Assembly: GCA_016714985.1 (NCBI GenBank)
Contig: JADKBS010000008.1
Location: forward strand, 62,001 to 126,000
Reading direction: 5' to 3'
Source of the DNA: Saprospiraceae bacterium
GTDB taxonomy: Bacteria > Bacteroidota > Bacteroidia > Chitinophagales > Saprospiraceae
DNA length: 64,000 nt
The notes beneath the pieces are model-generated. The model searched no databases and was not told the origin of the DNA. It was given only the letters and a program-made list of their open reading frames with translations. Positions 1 through 10,173 of this stretch are shown piece by piece (position 1 is the first letter of the stretch; each line of letters opens with the position of its first letter). The position numbers and the translations under genes are program-made.

Positions 1-1799
1 AAGAAGTAATCAATATAGTTGCCATCTGCAGCTGTGACCTGTAACGTGTGGGGGCCGGATACGGTTGGTGTGAAACTGTAAACTTTCTCAGCGCCGGGTG
101 TGGTGAAACCGCAACTGTTAGGGCTCCAGCCACCGCCAGTACCGGATAGGGTTATTGACGTTGTATCTGCGCAAATAATGGACTCGATAGGGACTGCGCA
201 GGGGTCTATGGGCGGTGCAGGGCAGTTGATTTGGAAGGTATGCGTTCGAGATGTCGTAGCTTCTCCATCCAGCAGAATATAGTAGATCGTGCCTGCTGTG
301 AGCGGGCCGAAATTTGTGGATGATGGCAAACTTATGTCATCAATGCATGTCCAGCCAGTGGAGGAGCAGCCGCCAGCAGCATCCTTGTAGAAATAATCCA
401 CAAAGCCGCCCGAAGCACCTGTGACCTGCAAAGTGTGGATGCCGGATACGGTAGGCGTGAAACTGTAAACCTTTTCAGCGCCGGGCGTACTGAAGCCGCA
501 ACTGTTGGGGCTCCAGCCAGCGCCGCTGCCTGATAGCGTTACCGACGTTGTATCACTGCAAATAAGGGTCTCGATGGGTGCTGCACAAGGGTCAACGGGC
601 GGCGCCGGGCAATTGATTTGAAAGCTATGCGTCCGGGCAGTCGTGCCCTCTGCATCCAACAAGATATAGTAGGTGGTGCCTGTTGTCAATGGGCCGAAGT
701 TGGTACTGCCAGCGGCATTTAAATCATCAATGCAAGTCCAGCCCGTGGAGGAGCAGCCACCAGCAGCATCCTTGAAGAAATAATCCACGAAGCCGCCCGA
801 AGCACTAGTGACCTGCAACGTGTGGGTGCCGGATACGGTAGGCGTGAAACTGTAAACCTTCTCAGCACCGGGTGTAGAGAACCCGCAATTGGTTACGTTC
901 CAGCCTGCACCTGCACCTACCAGGGTTGCCGTTGTGGAACTGGCACAGGCGATGGTCTCGATGGGCGCTGCGCAAGGGTCAGCCACCGGGCAGTTGATTT
1001 GGAAAGTATGGGTAACGGAGGAGATAGTCTCCGGGTCGAGCAGGATATAGTAGGTCGTACCTGCTGTTAGTGTTCCCATGCTTATCGTAGTTGGGCTGAA
1101 AATATCGTCAATACAGGTCCAGCCCGTAGAAGAACAGCCACCGGAAGCATCCTTGATGAAATAGTCAATAAAGCCGCCGCTGTTGGTGGAGGTCACTTGC
1201 AGGTCGTGTACGCCCGTGGTCGTAGGCGTAAAGCTGTACAGCTTCTCGGTGCCGGGCGTGGAGAAGCCGCAGCTACCGGGGTTCCAAAGCCCTGTGCCAC
1301 TAAGGGTTACCGTTGTGGGCGTGGCACATGCTATGGGCGAAATGCTCAAGCATGGGTCGGGCGCACCAGGGCAGCTGGTACACTGCACCGTGCCTGTATG
1401 ACAGGTGCCATCGGTGCCACAGGCTGCATTCGTGTTGTAGTGCAGGTACAGCGGGCCGGATACCGTGCAGACGACGCTAATGGGTGCAAACCCGAACCCA
1501 AGCACAGTCCCACCGGGCGTGCCCTGGCGGATGGTGATGTAGTTGCCCGCACCTCCCGTCGCATTGAACAGGTAGGTGGAGCCAGCAGAAGCGCTGTTGA
1601 TGGTGCTGTATTCCCCAGCAAAGGCGCAGGTGGTGATGGTGGTGATGGTGTTGTTGGTTGGCGCATTGATGGTGCCAAATTGCGAAGGATTGTTGCATTG
1701 CGCCAATGCTTGCTGTGTGGAAAACAGGCCAAGGAACACCACCAAGGCGATGCTCATTCGGGTTTTCCAAGTTTGTGTAAACGATAAATTGAATTTCAT
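1..1799 (-). CDS. Large secreted repeat protein, 3' end cut off by window edge
   Basis: Open from an ATG at 1799 to the left edge, about 599 codons, with no stop. Residues 1-34 look like a signal peptide (charged start, hydrophobic core, cleavage near ALAQC). A Cys-rich domain follows (to about residue 145), then at least four copies of a unit of about 128 residues repeating at 381-388 bp on the DNA. Each unit carries CGFSTPG, an EKxYSFTPT strand, HxLQVTS, IDYF-KDA, CSSTGWTCIDD and TYYILLD motifs. This pattern resembles pre-peptidase C-terminal (PPC)-like beta-sandwich domains with conserved cysteines (inference). A T9SS C-terminal sorting domain would be expected beyond the window but cannot be seen. 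It is probably an extracellular adhesin or enzyme accessory protein; the function is unknown. The DNA repeats are similar enough to recombine. Confidence 0.85.
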   Translation of the reverse strand, partial: MKFNLSFTQTWKTRMSIALVVFLGLFSTQQALAQCNNPSQFGTINAPTNNTITTITTCAFAGEYSTINSASAGSTYLFNATGGAGNYITIRQGTPGGTVLGFGFAPISVVCTVSGPLYLHYNTNAACGTDGTCHTGTVQCTSCPGAPDPCLSISPIACATPTTVTLSGTGLWNPGSCGFSTPGTEKLYSFTPTTTGVHDLQVTSTNSGGFIDYFIKDASGGCSSTGWTCIDDIFSPTTISMGTLTAGTTYYILLDPETISSVTHTFQINCPVADPCAAPIETIACASSTTATLVGAGAGWNVTNCGFSTPGAEKVYSFTPTVSGTHTLQVTSASGGFVDYFFKDAAGGCSSTGWTCIDDLNAAGSTNFGPLTTGTTYYILLDAEGTTARTHSFQINCPAPPVDPCAAPIETLICSDTTSVTLSGSGAGWSPNSCGFSTPGAEKVYSFTPTVSGIHTLQVTGASGGFVDYFYKDAAGGCSSTGWTCIDDISLPSSTNFGPLTAGTIYYILLDGEATTSRTHTFQINCPAPPIDPCAVPIESIICADTTSITLSGTGGGWSPNSCGFTTPGAEKVYSFTPTVSGPHTLQVTAADGNYIDYF

Positions 1800-1837
1800 A
1801 AGCTAAAGGAGATTGATTAGGAATGAGTAGATAATGC

Positions 1838-1951
1838 TAGTTACAAGCTGCGAGCAAGGTGGTTCTTACCACGAAATCCATCGTTTTACCTTCTAAAACT
1901 CGCAACTCGTGACCTGCAACTCGTAGCTTTTTATTTTCTGCAACTTGGATT
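1838..1951. repeat. Dispersed repeat family D, copy 1
   Basis: This non-coding stretch of about 114 bp matches 54394-54510 almost throughout. Shared blocks include GCGAGCAAGGTGGTTCTT, AAATCCATCGTTTT and CTAAAACTCG, ending in GCAACTTGGATT. It contains iterated ACTCGCAACT-type words able to fold on themselves. It lies just upstream of the secreted repeat protein on the minus strand. Confidence 0.75.
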
Positions 1952-2581
1952 GTGCCGTTGGCCGTTGGCCATTGGCTAACAGCCTTCCAACGCCAGCCAT
2001 TTTATTGGACGTCAGTTTAGAAGCTGAAGATTTTTTTAGGAATTCTCGGTGTGAGCTATTTTTGTAAAAGCTGAATTTGAATGGTGGGAATAAAAATCAA
2101 GTGTATTGGTGCAAATAGTACACGCCCCTTTGGAGGGGTCTTTTTCAATGGTTCTATTCCAAAATGTTATTAAGGTGTTAAGTAAGATGAAGACCAAATA
2201 CAAGACAAACATAATCACAGTTTTTGAGGAATGTGCTTTTCTTGTTGACTTTTTTGCTGATCCCAAAACATAGTTTTTTTTAGGCTACATAGCTTAAACC
2301 GGAGGGGGTAGGCGGAACGATTGCGGATTGCGGAACTTGTCCCGACACCTCGGGATTGGCGGGGCTGCTATTACTCAATAGAGCCGTAGTATAGATGAAC
2401 GCTTTTGAAATTGGCAACAGACGCCTTCGAGCGGAGGAGTCTGCTAATTTGCTCATCCCGAACATCAATTCTAAAAGCGGCTGTCAGTAATGCTATCCAC
2501 CACACTGATTTTGTTGGGCTGTTTTTTGGCCGCAAAGGCTTTCAAAAAAGCCCAAACCTTGAAGCCATGAAACCATAAATC
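1952..2581. other. Gene-poor intergenic region
   Basis: I see no convincing gene. A 76-codon minus-strand ORF (2036-2266) has one hydrophobic segment (about residues 17-36) but no recognisable family. The region also holds GGCCGTTGGCC-type words (near 1955), GATTGCGGATT words (near 2320), a short hairpin with CCCGA/TCGGG arms (about 2340-2355) and ATGAAACC words (near 2568). Confidence 0.4.
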
Positions 2582-2654
2582 CTTATTGAAGTAGAATTAA
2601 TAAATTAGATCGATTGGATTTGCAAATACTTGTCAATCAATACCTTGTAAATTC
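2582..2654 (-). repeat. Dispersed repeat family C, copy A
   Basis: Read on the minus strand, it matches 18145-18253 and 57336-57417. The shared core runs CAAGG-ATTGATT-ACAAGTATTTGC, then a CCAAT block, then TTATT-ATTC-ACTTCA. It ends about 30 bp before the promoter-like motif of the DUF1295 gene. Confidence 0.75.
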
Positions 2655-2683
2655 ATCGTTTATAATTTATCATTCACTTGGGA

Positions 2684-2691
2684 TATATTTG
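2684..2691 (+). promoter_or_regulatory. Promoter -7 element TATATTTG
   Basis: Exact match to the Bacteroidota sigma-ABfr -7 consensus TAnnTTTG, 18 bp before the DUF1295 gene start. No clear -33 TTG is seen at the ideal spacing. Confidence 0.5.
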
Positions 2692-2709
2692 CCACAAATT
2701 CGATAACTT

Positions 2710-3639
2710 ATGCTAAAGACCATTGTACTCCTGTTATTAGCCCTTATTGTACTGCCATTCGTGGCCTTCAAATACGACGCACCGCTGGCCCCTGAGCAGT
2801 TGGACATGCTGCTGGCCATGCTCAAGCTCATGTGCGGCGTGGCCTTCACCTGTTTCGTGGTCAGCGAAATCACCCGCAATTGCAGCCAAGTGGACAAGCT
2901 GTGGAGCATCATGCCCATCGGCTATACCTGGTACTTCGCCTATGCAGGTGGCTGGGATGCCCGCATGACGCTGATGGCCGTGCTGGCCACGGTATGGGGG
3001 CTGCGGCTCACGTTCAATTTCTGGCGACGGGGCGGCTACTCCTGGATTCCCTGGGCGGGCGAGGAGGACTACCGTTGGAGCGTGCTGCGCAAGATGCCGC
3101 TGCTCAGTGGCCGCCTGCGCTGGGCCGCCTTCAACCTCGGCTTTATTTCTTTCTATCAAATGGGCTTGGTGCTGCTCTTCACGCTGCCAGCAGTGATGGC
3201 TTGGCATGGCAAGGATGTACCGCTTGGCATGTTGGATGGTTTTGCTGCGGCGTTTTTCGTTGGCTTGGTCATCATCGAGACCATCGCCGACCAGCAGCAA
3301 TGGAACTACCAGCAGGAGAAGCACCGCCGCATTGCCGCAGGCGAACCGCTCACAGGCGAATATGCCAAGGGCTATTTGGACACGGGGCTGTGGGCAAAGA
3401 TTCGCCACCCCAACTACGCCGCCGAGCAGGTCATTTGGCTCACTTTTTACCTGTTCAGCGTGGCAGCCACGGGTCGCTGGCTCAATGGCTCGTTGGTGGG
3501 TGCGGTTTTACTGTTGCTGTTGTTCCAGGGCAGCGCCGATTTTAGCGAGAAGATTTCGAGTGAGAAGTACCCGACGTACAAGGATTATATCAAGCGGGTT
3601 GGGCGTTTTTTGCCGAAACTTGTCAACCATGCCAAATAA
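2710..3639 (+). CDS. DUF1295 / steroid 5-alpha-reductase-like membrane protein
   Basis: 309 residues with about seven hydrophobic segments. The DUF1295 family signature is present: an early DKLWSIMP motif (about residue 62), a GLRLTFNFWRRGGYSW segment, and a C-terminal GLWAKIRHPNYAAEQ box (about residue 228) that in related integral-membrane methyltransferases and reductases binds the cofactor. The family belongs to the steroid 5-alpha-reductase/isoprenylcysteine methyltransferase fold; the exact substrate is not known. It is probably an inner-membrane enzyme acting on a lipid or isoprenoid (inference). It is monocistronic, with its own TATATTTG promoter motif. The start at 2710 gives the complete first membrane helix. 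Confidence 0.85.
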   Translation: MLKTIVLLLLALIVLPFVAFKYDAPLAPEQLDMLLAMLKLMCGVAFTCFVVSEITRNCSQVDKLWSIMPIGYTWYFAYAGGWDARMTLMAVLATVWGLRLTFNFWRRGGYSWIPWAGEEDYRWSVLRKMPLLSGRLRWAAFNLGFISFYQMGLVLLFTLPAVMAWHGKDVPLGMLDGFAAAFFVGLVIIETIADQQQWNYQQEKHRRIAAGEPLTGEYAKGYLDTGLWAKIRHPNYAAEQVIWLTFYLFSVAATGRWLNGSLVGAVLLLLLFQGSADFSEKISSEKYPTYKDYIKRVGRFLPKLVNHAK

Positions 3640-3976
3640 CGGGGACAGGCAGTGAAACCAGTCAAGCTGCGTTTTAGTGAAAATAAAAGGCAAGTCCTTG
3701 GAAATTGTCGAATCTGACTTACTGGGCCAAAAAAGCTGCCCGTGTTTGCTGACAACCCTGTCGCCAACTAAATCAATGTGCCAAAATCCGAAATATTTGG
3801 TCAACGCTTTTTCTTTGACAAGGCTATTACCTTTTTAAAATTGGAGGAATGGTAGATTATCAATAGATTCGCTCCCTTTTTTATAGTCTTGTAAATTGAT
3901 GCCCACTCACTTGTGCCCCAAAATTGACCTATTCTAAGCGTTCAAAGTCTTTTTTATAACAATAAAACGAATTAGT
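3640..3976. other. Intergenic region before SusC
   Basis: 337 bp with no credible gene, promoter consensus or terminator that I can defend. The last 60 bp are AT-rich and probably contain the SusC promoter. Confidence 0.4.
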
Positions 3977-6900
3977 ATGAAACAATTTTTGCTCACCTTT
4001 TTGCTGGTGATGGGCTGCATGGCCATTCATGCCCAGACCCGCACTATCAAAGGAAAAATCACGGATTCAACTACTGGCGAACCGCTCATCGGCGTCACCT
4101 TGCTGGTAAAAGGCACTGAAAATGGCACCATCACCGATGTTGACGGCTCGTACAGCCTCAATGTCCCATCAGGTGCGACCGCTTTGGTAGCCTCCTATAC
4201 TGGCTACGATATACAAGAAGTGCCTATCGGTGCTTCCAACGTGGTGGACTTCGACATGAAACAGGGCACGCTGAGCCTGGAGCGAAATCGTGGTCGTTGG
4301 CTACGGTACCCAAATCAAGAGTACCCTCACCGGGAACATTGCCAAATTGGATGGCGACAAGCTGAAAGACCTCCCTGTGGTGTCCATGGAACAAGGCATC
4401 CAGGGCAAGACGGCAGGTGTGTTCGTTGAGTCCGTCAACGGTAAGCCGGGCGGCGCTGTGCGGGTGCGCATCCGGGGTGCGGCTTCCATTAGCGCCAGCA
4501 ACCAGCCGCTTTATATCGTGGACGGCGTTCCCGTCACGGTGGATGCCCAGAACTCCTCCGGTGCCAGCTTGAACCCGTTGGCCGACATCAACCCCAATGA
4601 CATCGAGTCGGTGGAAATCCTGAAGGATGCTTCGGCGGGCGCTATCTACGGTTCCCGTGCCGCCAATGGCGTGGTGCTCATCACCACAAAGAGGGGCAAG
4701 GCCGGGAAAACCTATTTCGAGGCCAACTACCAATGGGGCACTTCCCAGCCTACCAACAAGCGGGAGTTCCTCAACAGGGAGGAATACATCCAACTTTCTT
4801 GCGCTCAGCAGAAGGGGCTGGCCGTTATGACTATTCTCTTGACCCAGCCTATTGGGACAACAACGTACAAAGCGCCATTGATGATTATACTGGCTTCGTG
4901 GAAGGCCGTTTCAACCGTTATTCAGGGTTTGTGGATGACTATAAAACCTTGAACACCAACACCAACTGGCAAGACCTTGCCTTTGCTGACAACCCCATTT
5001 CCCAACAGGCTTCCCTTTCTGCCACAGGTGGCAATGAAAAGACGAAATACTACGCTGCCGCAGCTTGGAACAGTCAAGAGGGCATCTTGAAGGGCAACAA
5101 TTTCGAGCGGATGAGCGCACGCATCAACCTTGACCAACAGGCTTCCAAGCGGGTCAATTTTGGTATCAACATGAGCCTCGCCCGTACCTTCACCGACCAG
5201 GTTTCCAACGACAATGCCTTCTCAACCCCCATGCAGTTGGTGGCACTTTCTCCACTTACGCCAGTGAAGGATGAAAATGGAGACCTAAACAATACCCCCA
5301 TCACAACTTACTACAATGGCTTGATAGACATGGAAGATGCCAACCGGGACATCACAACCTTCCGCAGCCTTTCCAATGGGTACGTGCGCATTAAATTGGC
5401 CGAAGGCTTGATGCTAAATGGTGAACTGGGAACGGATGTCTGGACGATGCGTGACAACGCATTCTACGGCTCCAAAACAGACGGTGGCGCTGGCACGAAT
5501 GGACTCGCTACTTCGGTCTATGCGCAGACCGTGAACCTGACACCAAAGGCTTATCTCAACTACAACAAAGCGCTGGGTGAAATGCACAACCTCGGCCTGA
5601 CAGCAGGCACCGAGTACCAGAACTCTCGGACCGATCGCACGAGGGTCGAGGGTGGCCAATTCCCAGGGGATGACCTGAAAACATTGGCAAGCTCCGCCAA
5701 TATCACCGTGGGCACTTCATCCATTTCTGAGTACAATTTCTTCTCTTACTTTGGAAGGGCCAACTACGATTTCGACCGTAAATACCTGTTCTCGGCTAGT
5801 GCGAGGGTGGACGGCTCCTCCCGTTTTGGCAAGAACAACCGCTATGGCTTTTTCCCATCCGTGTCGGCGGGTTGGGTGCTGTCCGAGGAGGACTTTTTGC
5901 AGGGCAACAATACCCTTTCTTTCCTCAAACTGCGGGGTAGCTATGGTGTGACGGGTAACGCTGCTATTGGCGATTTCCGCCACCTTGGCCTTTTTGACCC
6001 CGCGCCTTATGCGGTGCAGCCTGGCCTCAATCCTTCACAAATCGCTAATCCAGACCTATCTTGGGAAAAAACGGCACAGATTGATATTGGAATTGACTTT
6101 GGCCTCTTCAACAACCGCCTTAACGGTGAAATCGACTATTATATCAAGAACACCTCCGACCTCTTGCTCGACTTGCCTGTTCCTTCTACCACAGGCTTCA
6201 CCGTACAAGCTCAAAACGCGGGCGAAGTGGAAAACAAGGGCTGGGAATTCGTCCTCAACAGCAACAACCTCGTCGGGGAGTTCAAATGGAACACTAGCTT
6301 CAATATTGCCTTCAACAAGAACAAAGTCGTGAGCTTGGCAGATGGCCAGGAGTTGATAGACAATGGCAACGCCAACGTCGTGAAAGTAGGCCACCCAATC
6401 GGTTCATTCTACATCGCCGAGTATGCTGGGGTTGACCCTGCCAACGGGGATGCGCTCTGGTACAAAAACTCGGAAGGTGCTGGTCGTGAAACGACCAACG
6501 ATTATGGCGCAGCTGAATTCGTGGTGCTGGGCAGCCCCCAACCCGACTTCTATGGTGGCATCACCAACTCGTTTTCCTGGAAAGGGCTTTCCCTCGACAT
6601 CGTCTTCCAAGGTGTTTATGGCAACAAGATTTACCGGGATGGCGACCGTTTCATGTCCTGCCAAGCTTGTTGGTTCGACAACCAGACCAAAGACCAACTT
6701 GACCACTGGAACCAGCCCGGGGATGTTACCGATGTGCCAGAACCCCGCTTGTATTGGGCCAACGGCGAGCAAGGCCGCAACAGCCGCTACCTCAGCGATG
6801 GTTCCTACCTGCGCCTGAGAACCCTCACGCTTGGCTATGAGCTGCCCAAATCATTCATCGAAAGGGTGAACCTAAGCCACCTTCGGGTCTATCTGATTGG

Positions 6901-7048
6901 CCAGAACCTGCTCACTTTCACCAAGTACGAGGGCTGGGATCCAGAAGTGTCTTCCGACGCCTTCACCGATAATATCGTCTCTGGCGTTGACTTCTATTCC
7001 GCACCACAGCCTAAGGTATTTGCCTTCGGCCTGAACGTCGGTTTCTAA
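3977..7048 (+). CDS. SusC/RagA-family TonB-linked outer-membrane receptor (two compensating frameshifts)
   Basis: Repaired length is about 1023 residues, normal for SusC. A signal peptide (1-20, ending HAQ) is followed by a carboxypeptidase-D regulatory-like domain (about 21-95), a plug domain with NPNDIESVEILKDASAGAIY and GSRAANGVVLITTK, and a long beta-barrel ending in the usual terminal aromatic (GLNVGF). It imports an oligomer, sugar or peptide captured by its SusD partner, powered by TonB. The reading frame moves by +1 near 4275-4284 (just before VVVGYG) and back by -1 near 4799-4826 (after NREEYIQL). Both flanks are intact and the frame is restored, so I favour sequencing or assembly error over a dead gene. 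The substrate cannot be told from the sequence. Confidence 0.88.
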
Positions 7049-7088
7049 ATGGCTTGAGTAGTTTCAAACCGGATTATTTTTTCTAAAA

Positions 7089-8441
7089 ATGAAATTCAAC
7101 ATGAAAAACATATCATTTATTTTGGCGGTAATGGCAGTTGCCCTGTCCTTCATCGCCTGCGACAACAAACTTGACCTGTTGCCGCAACAATCCTTGGATG
7201 AAAATGTGGCGATTTCCTCGGATGCCAACATCAAGATTGTGCTGAATGGCGCTTATGATGACCTTTCAGACGATGACCTGATGGGAGCCAATGTGCTGCG
7301 CAATGCAGAATTGCAAGGAGGGGACGATGAAATCGTTTGGGTGGGCACGTTTATCGGCCCAAGAGAGATTTTCAACAAGCAGATGAACATCACCAACAAT
7401 GATGCGGAAGGAATGTGGATAAGCGCCTACAAAACCATTGGCACTTGCAACAACGTGCTCAGCGAACTTGGCATCGTGAAGGAGGAAGACCGTTCATGGG
7501 TCGAGGGCGAGGCCAAATTTTTGCGTGCCTATGCGCTTTTTGAACTGGTTCGCAGTTTCGCAAAACCCTATATGGAAGGAGGGAACAACAGCCAGTTGGG
7601 CGTCCCCATCGTGCTTGAGCCAACAAGGGTGATTGAAGGCAAGGAAAGTGTGCCACGAAATACTGTTGAAGAGGTTTATGCTCAAATCATTTCCGACCTG
7701 AATAGTGCCGAAGCGTTGCTGCCCGCAGAAAACGAATGGAGGGCCAGCAGCGGTGCCGCCGCAGGCTTGTTGGCAAGGGTTTACCTGCAAATGAACCGCC
7801 ACGCCGACGCCCGTGACGCTGCTAACAGGGTAATCGAACTCAGCGTAAACTCCTTGCTCGACACCTACGCCAATATCTTCAATCGGGATGAAAACTCCTC
7901 CGAGGACATCTTTGCCGTTCAGGTCAACAGCCAAGACGGCACCAACTCAATGACCACCTTCTTTTCCATTCCTGAATACGGTGGCCGTGACGGCGATATC
8001 GAAATATTGTCAGGGCACTTGGATTTGTACGACCCTGCCGACCTTCGACTTGCCCTGTTTTTTGAAGGAGCCGGAGCCATGCGTACCGGCAAATGGAACA
8101 ACCAGTTCGGCAATATCGGCCTGATGCGCATGGCAGAGATGTACCTCATCCGTGCAGAGTGCAACCAACGGTTGGGCACTGAAGTAGGTGCTACCCCGCT
8201 GGATGACTATAATGCCATCCATACCCGTGCTGGCTTATCTGCCGCCTCTTCCGTCACCTTGGACGACATCTTGCTGGAGCGCCGATTGGAATTGGCCCAC
8301 GAGGGCTTCAAAATCCACGATATGAAGCGTCTTAAGCTGAACGTCGGGGCTTATGCATACGATGCCAATGAGTTGGTGTTCCCGATTCCGCTCAGGGAAA
8401 TGGAAGCCAATCCGAGCTTGGAGCAGAATGATGGGTATTGA
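7089..8441 (+). CDS. SusD/RagB-family outer-membrane lipoprotein
   Basis: 450 residues. A lipoprotein signal ends at ALSFIAC, so the mature protein starts at Cys26. SusD-type features are the N-terminal NKLDLLPQQS, the TPR-like helical core (GEAKFLRAYALFELV, then AAAGLLARVYLQM about 220) and the C-terminal LAEMYLIRAEC-like block with an ERRLELAHEGFKIHDMKR motif near 390-410. It forms the surface lid that binds ligand over the SusC pore. It lies 40 bp after the SusC gene, clearly one operon, ended by the hairpin at 8453. No glycoside hydrolase or sulfatase is adjacent, so the transported ligand remains open. An alternative start four codons in (MKNISF) would also give a good signal peptide. 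Confidence 0.92.
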   Translation: MKFNMKNISFILAVMAVALSFIACDNKLDLLPQQSLDENVAISSDANIKIVLNGAYDDLSDDDLMGANVLRNAELQGGDDEIVWVGTFIGPREIFNKQMNITNNDAEGMWISAYKTIGTCNNVLSELGIVKEEDRSWVEGEAKFLRAYALFELVRSFAKPYMEGGNNSQLGVPIVLEPTRVIEGKESVPRNTVEEVYAQIISDLNSAEALLPAENEWRASSGAAAGLLARVYLQMNRHADARDAANRVIELSVNSLLDTYANIFNRDENSSEDIFAVQVNSQDGTNSMTTFFSIPEYGGRDGDIEILSGHLDLYDPADLRLALFFEGAGAMRTGKWNNQFGNIGLMRMAEMYLIRAECNQRLGTEVGATPLDDYNAIHTRAGLSAASSVTLDDILLERRLELAHEGFKIHDMKRLKLNVGAYAYDANELVFPIPLREMEANPSLEQNDGY

Positions 8442-8452
8442 CCAATAAAAAG

Positions 8453-8510
8453 CCTAATAAAAAAGCGGCGGCGGCATCTTTCGATGTCGCCGCCGCTTTT
8501 TTTTATTAGG
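8453..8510. terminator. Bidirectional rho-independent terminator
   Basis: Near-perfect palindrome between the convergent SusD and fumC genes. The arms are CCTAATAAAAAAGCGGCGG and its complement, with a T-run on each strand and a loop around CTTTCG. It should stop transcription from both sides. Confidence 0.9.
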
Positions 8511-8544
8511 GTTCGGCGGTTTTGCAATACCCGCAGAAAGCAAA

Positions 8545-9942
8545 TTACCCCTTCATCTCCCCCACCATATCCTCTGCCTTTACCCACTCGTCGAACTGCT
8601 CGGAAGAGAGCAGGCCAAGGTCGAGGGCTGCTTGTTTCAAGGTGGTGCCCTCTTTGTGCGCTTTCTTCGCAATGGCGGCGGCGTTGTCGTACCCGATATG
8701 CGTGTTCAGCGCCGTGACGAGCATCAGCGAGTTGTCGAGGTTCTGCTTGATGCGGGGCAGGTTGGCTTGTATGCCCACGGCGCAGTTGTCGTTGAAGCTG
8801 ACGCAGGCATCGCCGATGAGGCGGGCCGACATCAGGAAGTTGAAAATCATCACGGGCTTGAACACGTTCAGCTCGAAGTGGCCGTTCATGCCGCCGATGT
8901 TGATGGCAACGTCGTTGCCCAACACCTGCGCCATTGCCATCGTCATGGCCTCGTTCTGCGTGGGGTTCACCTTGCCGGGCATGATGCTGGAGCCTGGCTC
9001 ATTGTCTGGGATGATAACCTCGCCGATGCCGCAGCGGGGGCCGCTGGCCAACAAACGGATGTCACTCGCAATCTTGAACAAGGAAACTGCCACAGTCTTG
9101 AGCGCCCCGTGCGATTCCACGATGGCGTCGTGCGCCGCCAGCGACTCGAACTTGTTGGGGGCGGTGACGAAGGGCAGACCCGTCAGTTTCGCTATTTTGG
9201 CTGCTACCGCAACGGCGTAGCCCTTGGGCGTGTTCAGCCCCGTACCAACGGCAGTACCGCCGAGTGCCAGTTCGGCCAGGTGCGGCAGGGTGTTTTGGAT
9301 GGCCCGCAGCCCGTGGTCGAGTTGCGCAGCATAGCCCGAAAGCTCTTGGCCAAGCGTGAGTGGCGTGGCGTCCATCAAGTGGGTGCGGCCAATCTTCACC
9401 ACGTTCATGAACTCCTCCGACTTGGCCCGAAGGGTATCCCGCAGCTTTTCAATGCCGGGGATGGTCGTTTCCACCAAAATCTTGTAGGCCGCAATGTGCA
9501 TCGCCGTGGGGAAGGTGTCGTTGGAGGACTGGCTCTTGTTCACGTCGTCGTTGGGGTGCAGCACCTTCTTCTCGTCGGTGAGCGCCCCGCCCTTGATGAC
9601 GTGGCCCCGGTTGGCCACCACCTCGTTCACGTTCATGTTCGATTGGGTGCCGCTGCCCGTCTGCCAGACCACGAGCGGGAACTGGTCGGCCCACTGCCCT
9701 GCCAGTATTTCATCGCAAACCTGTGCAATGAGGTCGGCCTTTTCCTTCGGCAAAACGCCAAGGTCTTGGTTGGTGAGCGCCGCAGCTTTTTTCAAATAGG
9801 CAAATGCTTCGATAATTTCGGCGGGCATGCGGTGGCCGCCAATCTTGAAATTCTGTATGCTGCGCTGCGTCTGCGCCGCCCAGTAGGCGTCAATTGGCAC
9901 TTCTACGATGCCGAGGGAGTCTTTTTCTTTGCGGGTATTCAT
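8545..9942 (-). CDS. fumC: Fumarate hydratase, class II
   Basis: 465 residues, the typical class II length. It converts fumarate to L-malate in the TCA cycle, as a soluble iron-independent homotetramer. Visible hallmarks: TGSGTQSNMNVNEV (about 96-110), the GRTHLMDATPLTLGQE block (about 185) and the superfamily signature GSSIMPGKVNP (about 318-328) carrying the catalytic loop serine, then the QVLGNDVAI and NGHFELNVF segments. The start at 9942 gives the expected short N-terminus (MNTRKEKDSLG). It lies convergent to SusD, separated by the bidirectional terminator, and has its own TACCTTTG motif about 50 bp upstream. The gene is intact. Confidence 0.97.
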   Translation of the reverse strand: MNTRKEKDSLGIVEVPIDAYWAAQTQRSIQNFKIGGHRMPAEIIEAFAYLKKAAALTNQDLGVLPKEKADLIAQVCDEILAGQWADQFPLVVWQTGSGTQSNMNVNEVVANRGHVIKGGALTDEKKVLHPNDDVNKSQSSNDTFPTAMHIAAYKILVETTIPGIEKLRDTLRAKSEEFMNVVKIGRTHLMDATPLTLGQELSGYAAQLDHGLRAIQNTLPHLAELALGGTAVGTGLNTPKGYAVAVAAKIAKLTGLPFVTAPNKFESLAAHDAIVESHGALKTVAVSLFKIASDIRLLASGPRCGIGEVIIPDNEPGSSIMPGKVNPTQNEAMTMAMAQVLGNDVAINIGGMNGHFELNVFKPVMIFNFLMSARLIGDACVSFNDNCAVGIQANLPRIKQNLDNSLMLVTALNTHIGYDNAAAIAKKAHKEGTTLKQAALDLGLLSSEQFDEWVKAEDMVGEMKG

Positions 9943-9989
9943 GTATAAGGATTGAAGGATTGAATGAAAGAAGGATTGAAGGGTTGGGG

Positions 9990-9997
9990 CAAAGGTA
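9990..9997 (-). promoter_or_regulatory. Promoter -7 element TACCTTTG for fumC
   Basis: On the minus strand this reads TACCTTTG, an exact TAnnTTTG match 47 bp upstream of the fumC start. The 5' leader between them consists of iterated GAAGGATT words (9951-9983). Confidence 0.55.
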
Positions 9998-10131
9998 GGA
10001 GGTTTTCATTTTTGGCGGTTTGGTGAGTTGGTGAGAAAAATCAAAACTTGTTGTGCAGCAATAAATGGAGGATATTCTGCCCGCTGACAAAATCAGCTTG
10101 ATTTAATTGCCTCCGGCGATGAGTTATATCC

Positions 10132-10139
10132 TAATTTTG
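10132..10139 (+). promoter_or_regulatory. Promoter -7 element TAATTTTG
   Basis: Exact TAnnTTTG match 34 bp before the start at 10174, with a TTG about 22 bp further upstream (10107-10109). Confidence 0.5.
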
Positions 10140-10173
10140 GGAACGTTTTGAACGCCGATTAACACCATTTCCT

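Noticed and set aside
2036..2266. Small membrane peptide on the minus strand (76 codons).
   Set aside because: One hydrophobic stretch only; no family, no promoter motif; in AT-rich intergenic DNA such frames are common.
3508..3804. 98-codon minus-strand frame after the DUF1295 gene.
   Set aside because: Half of it is antisense to the conserved end of the DUF1295 gene and it has no family pattern.
8632..9948. A long open frame (438 codons) on the plus strand across fumC.
   Set aside because: It is antisense to a perfectly conserved fumC; its translation has no family pattern. It is a shadow frame of a GC-rich gene.
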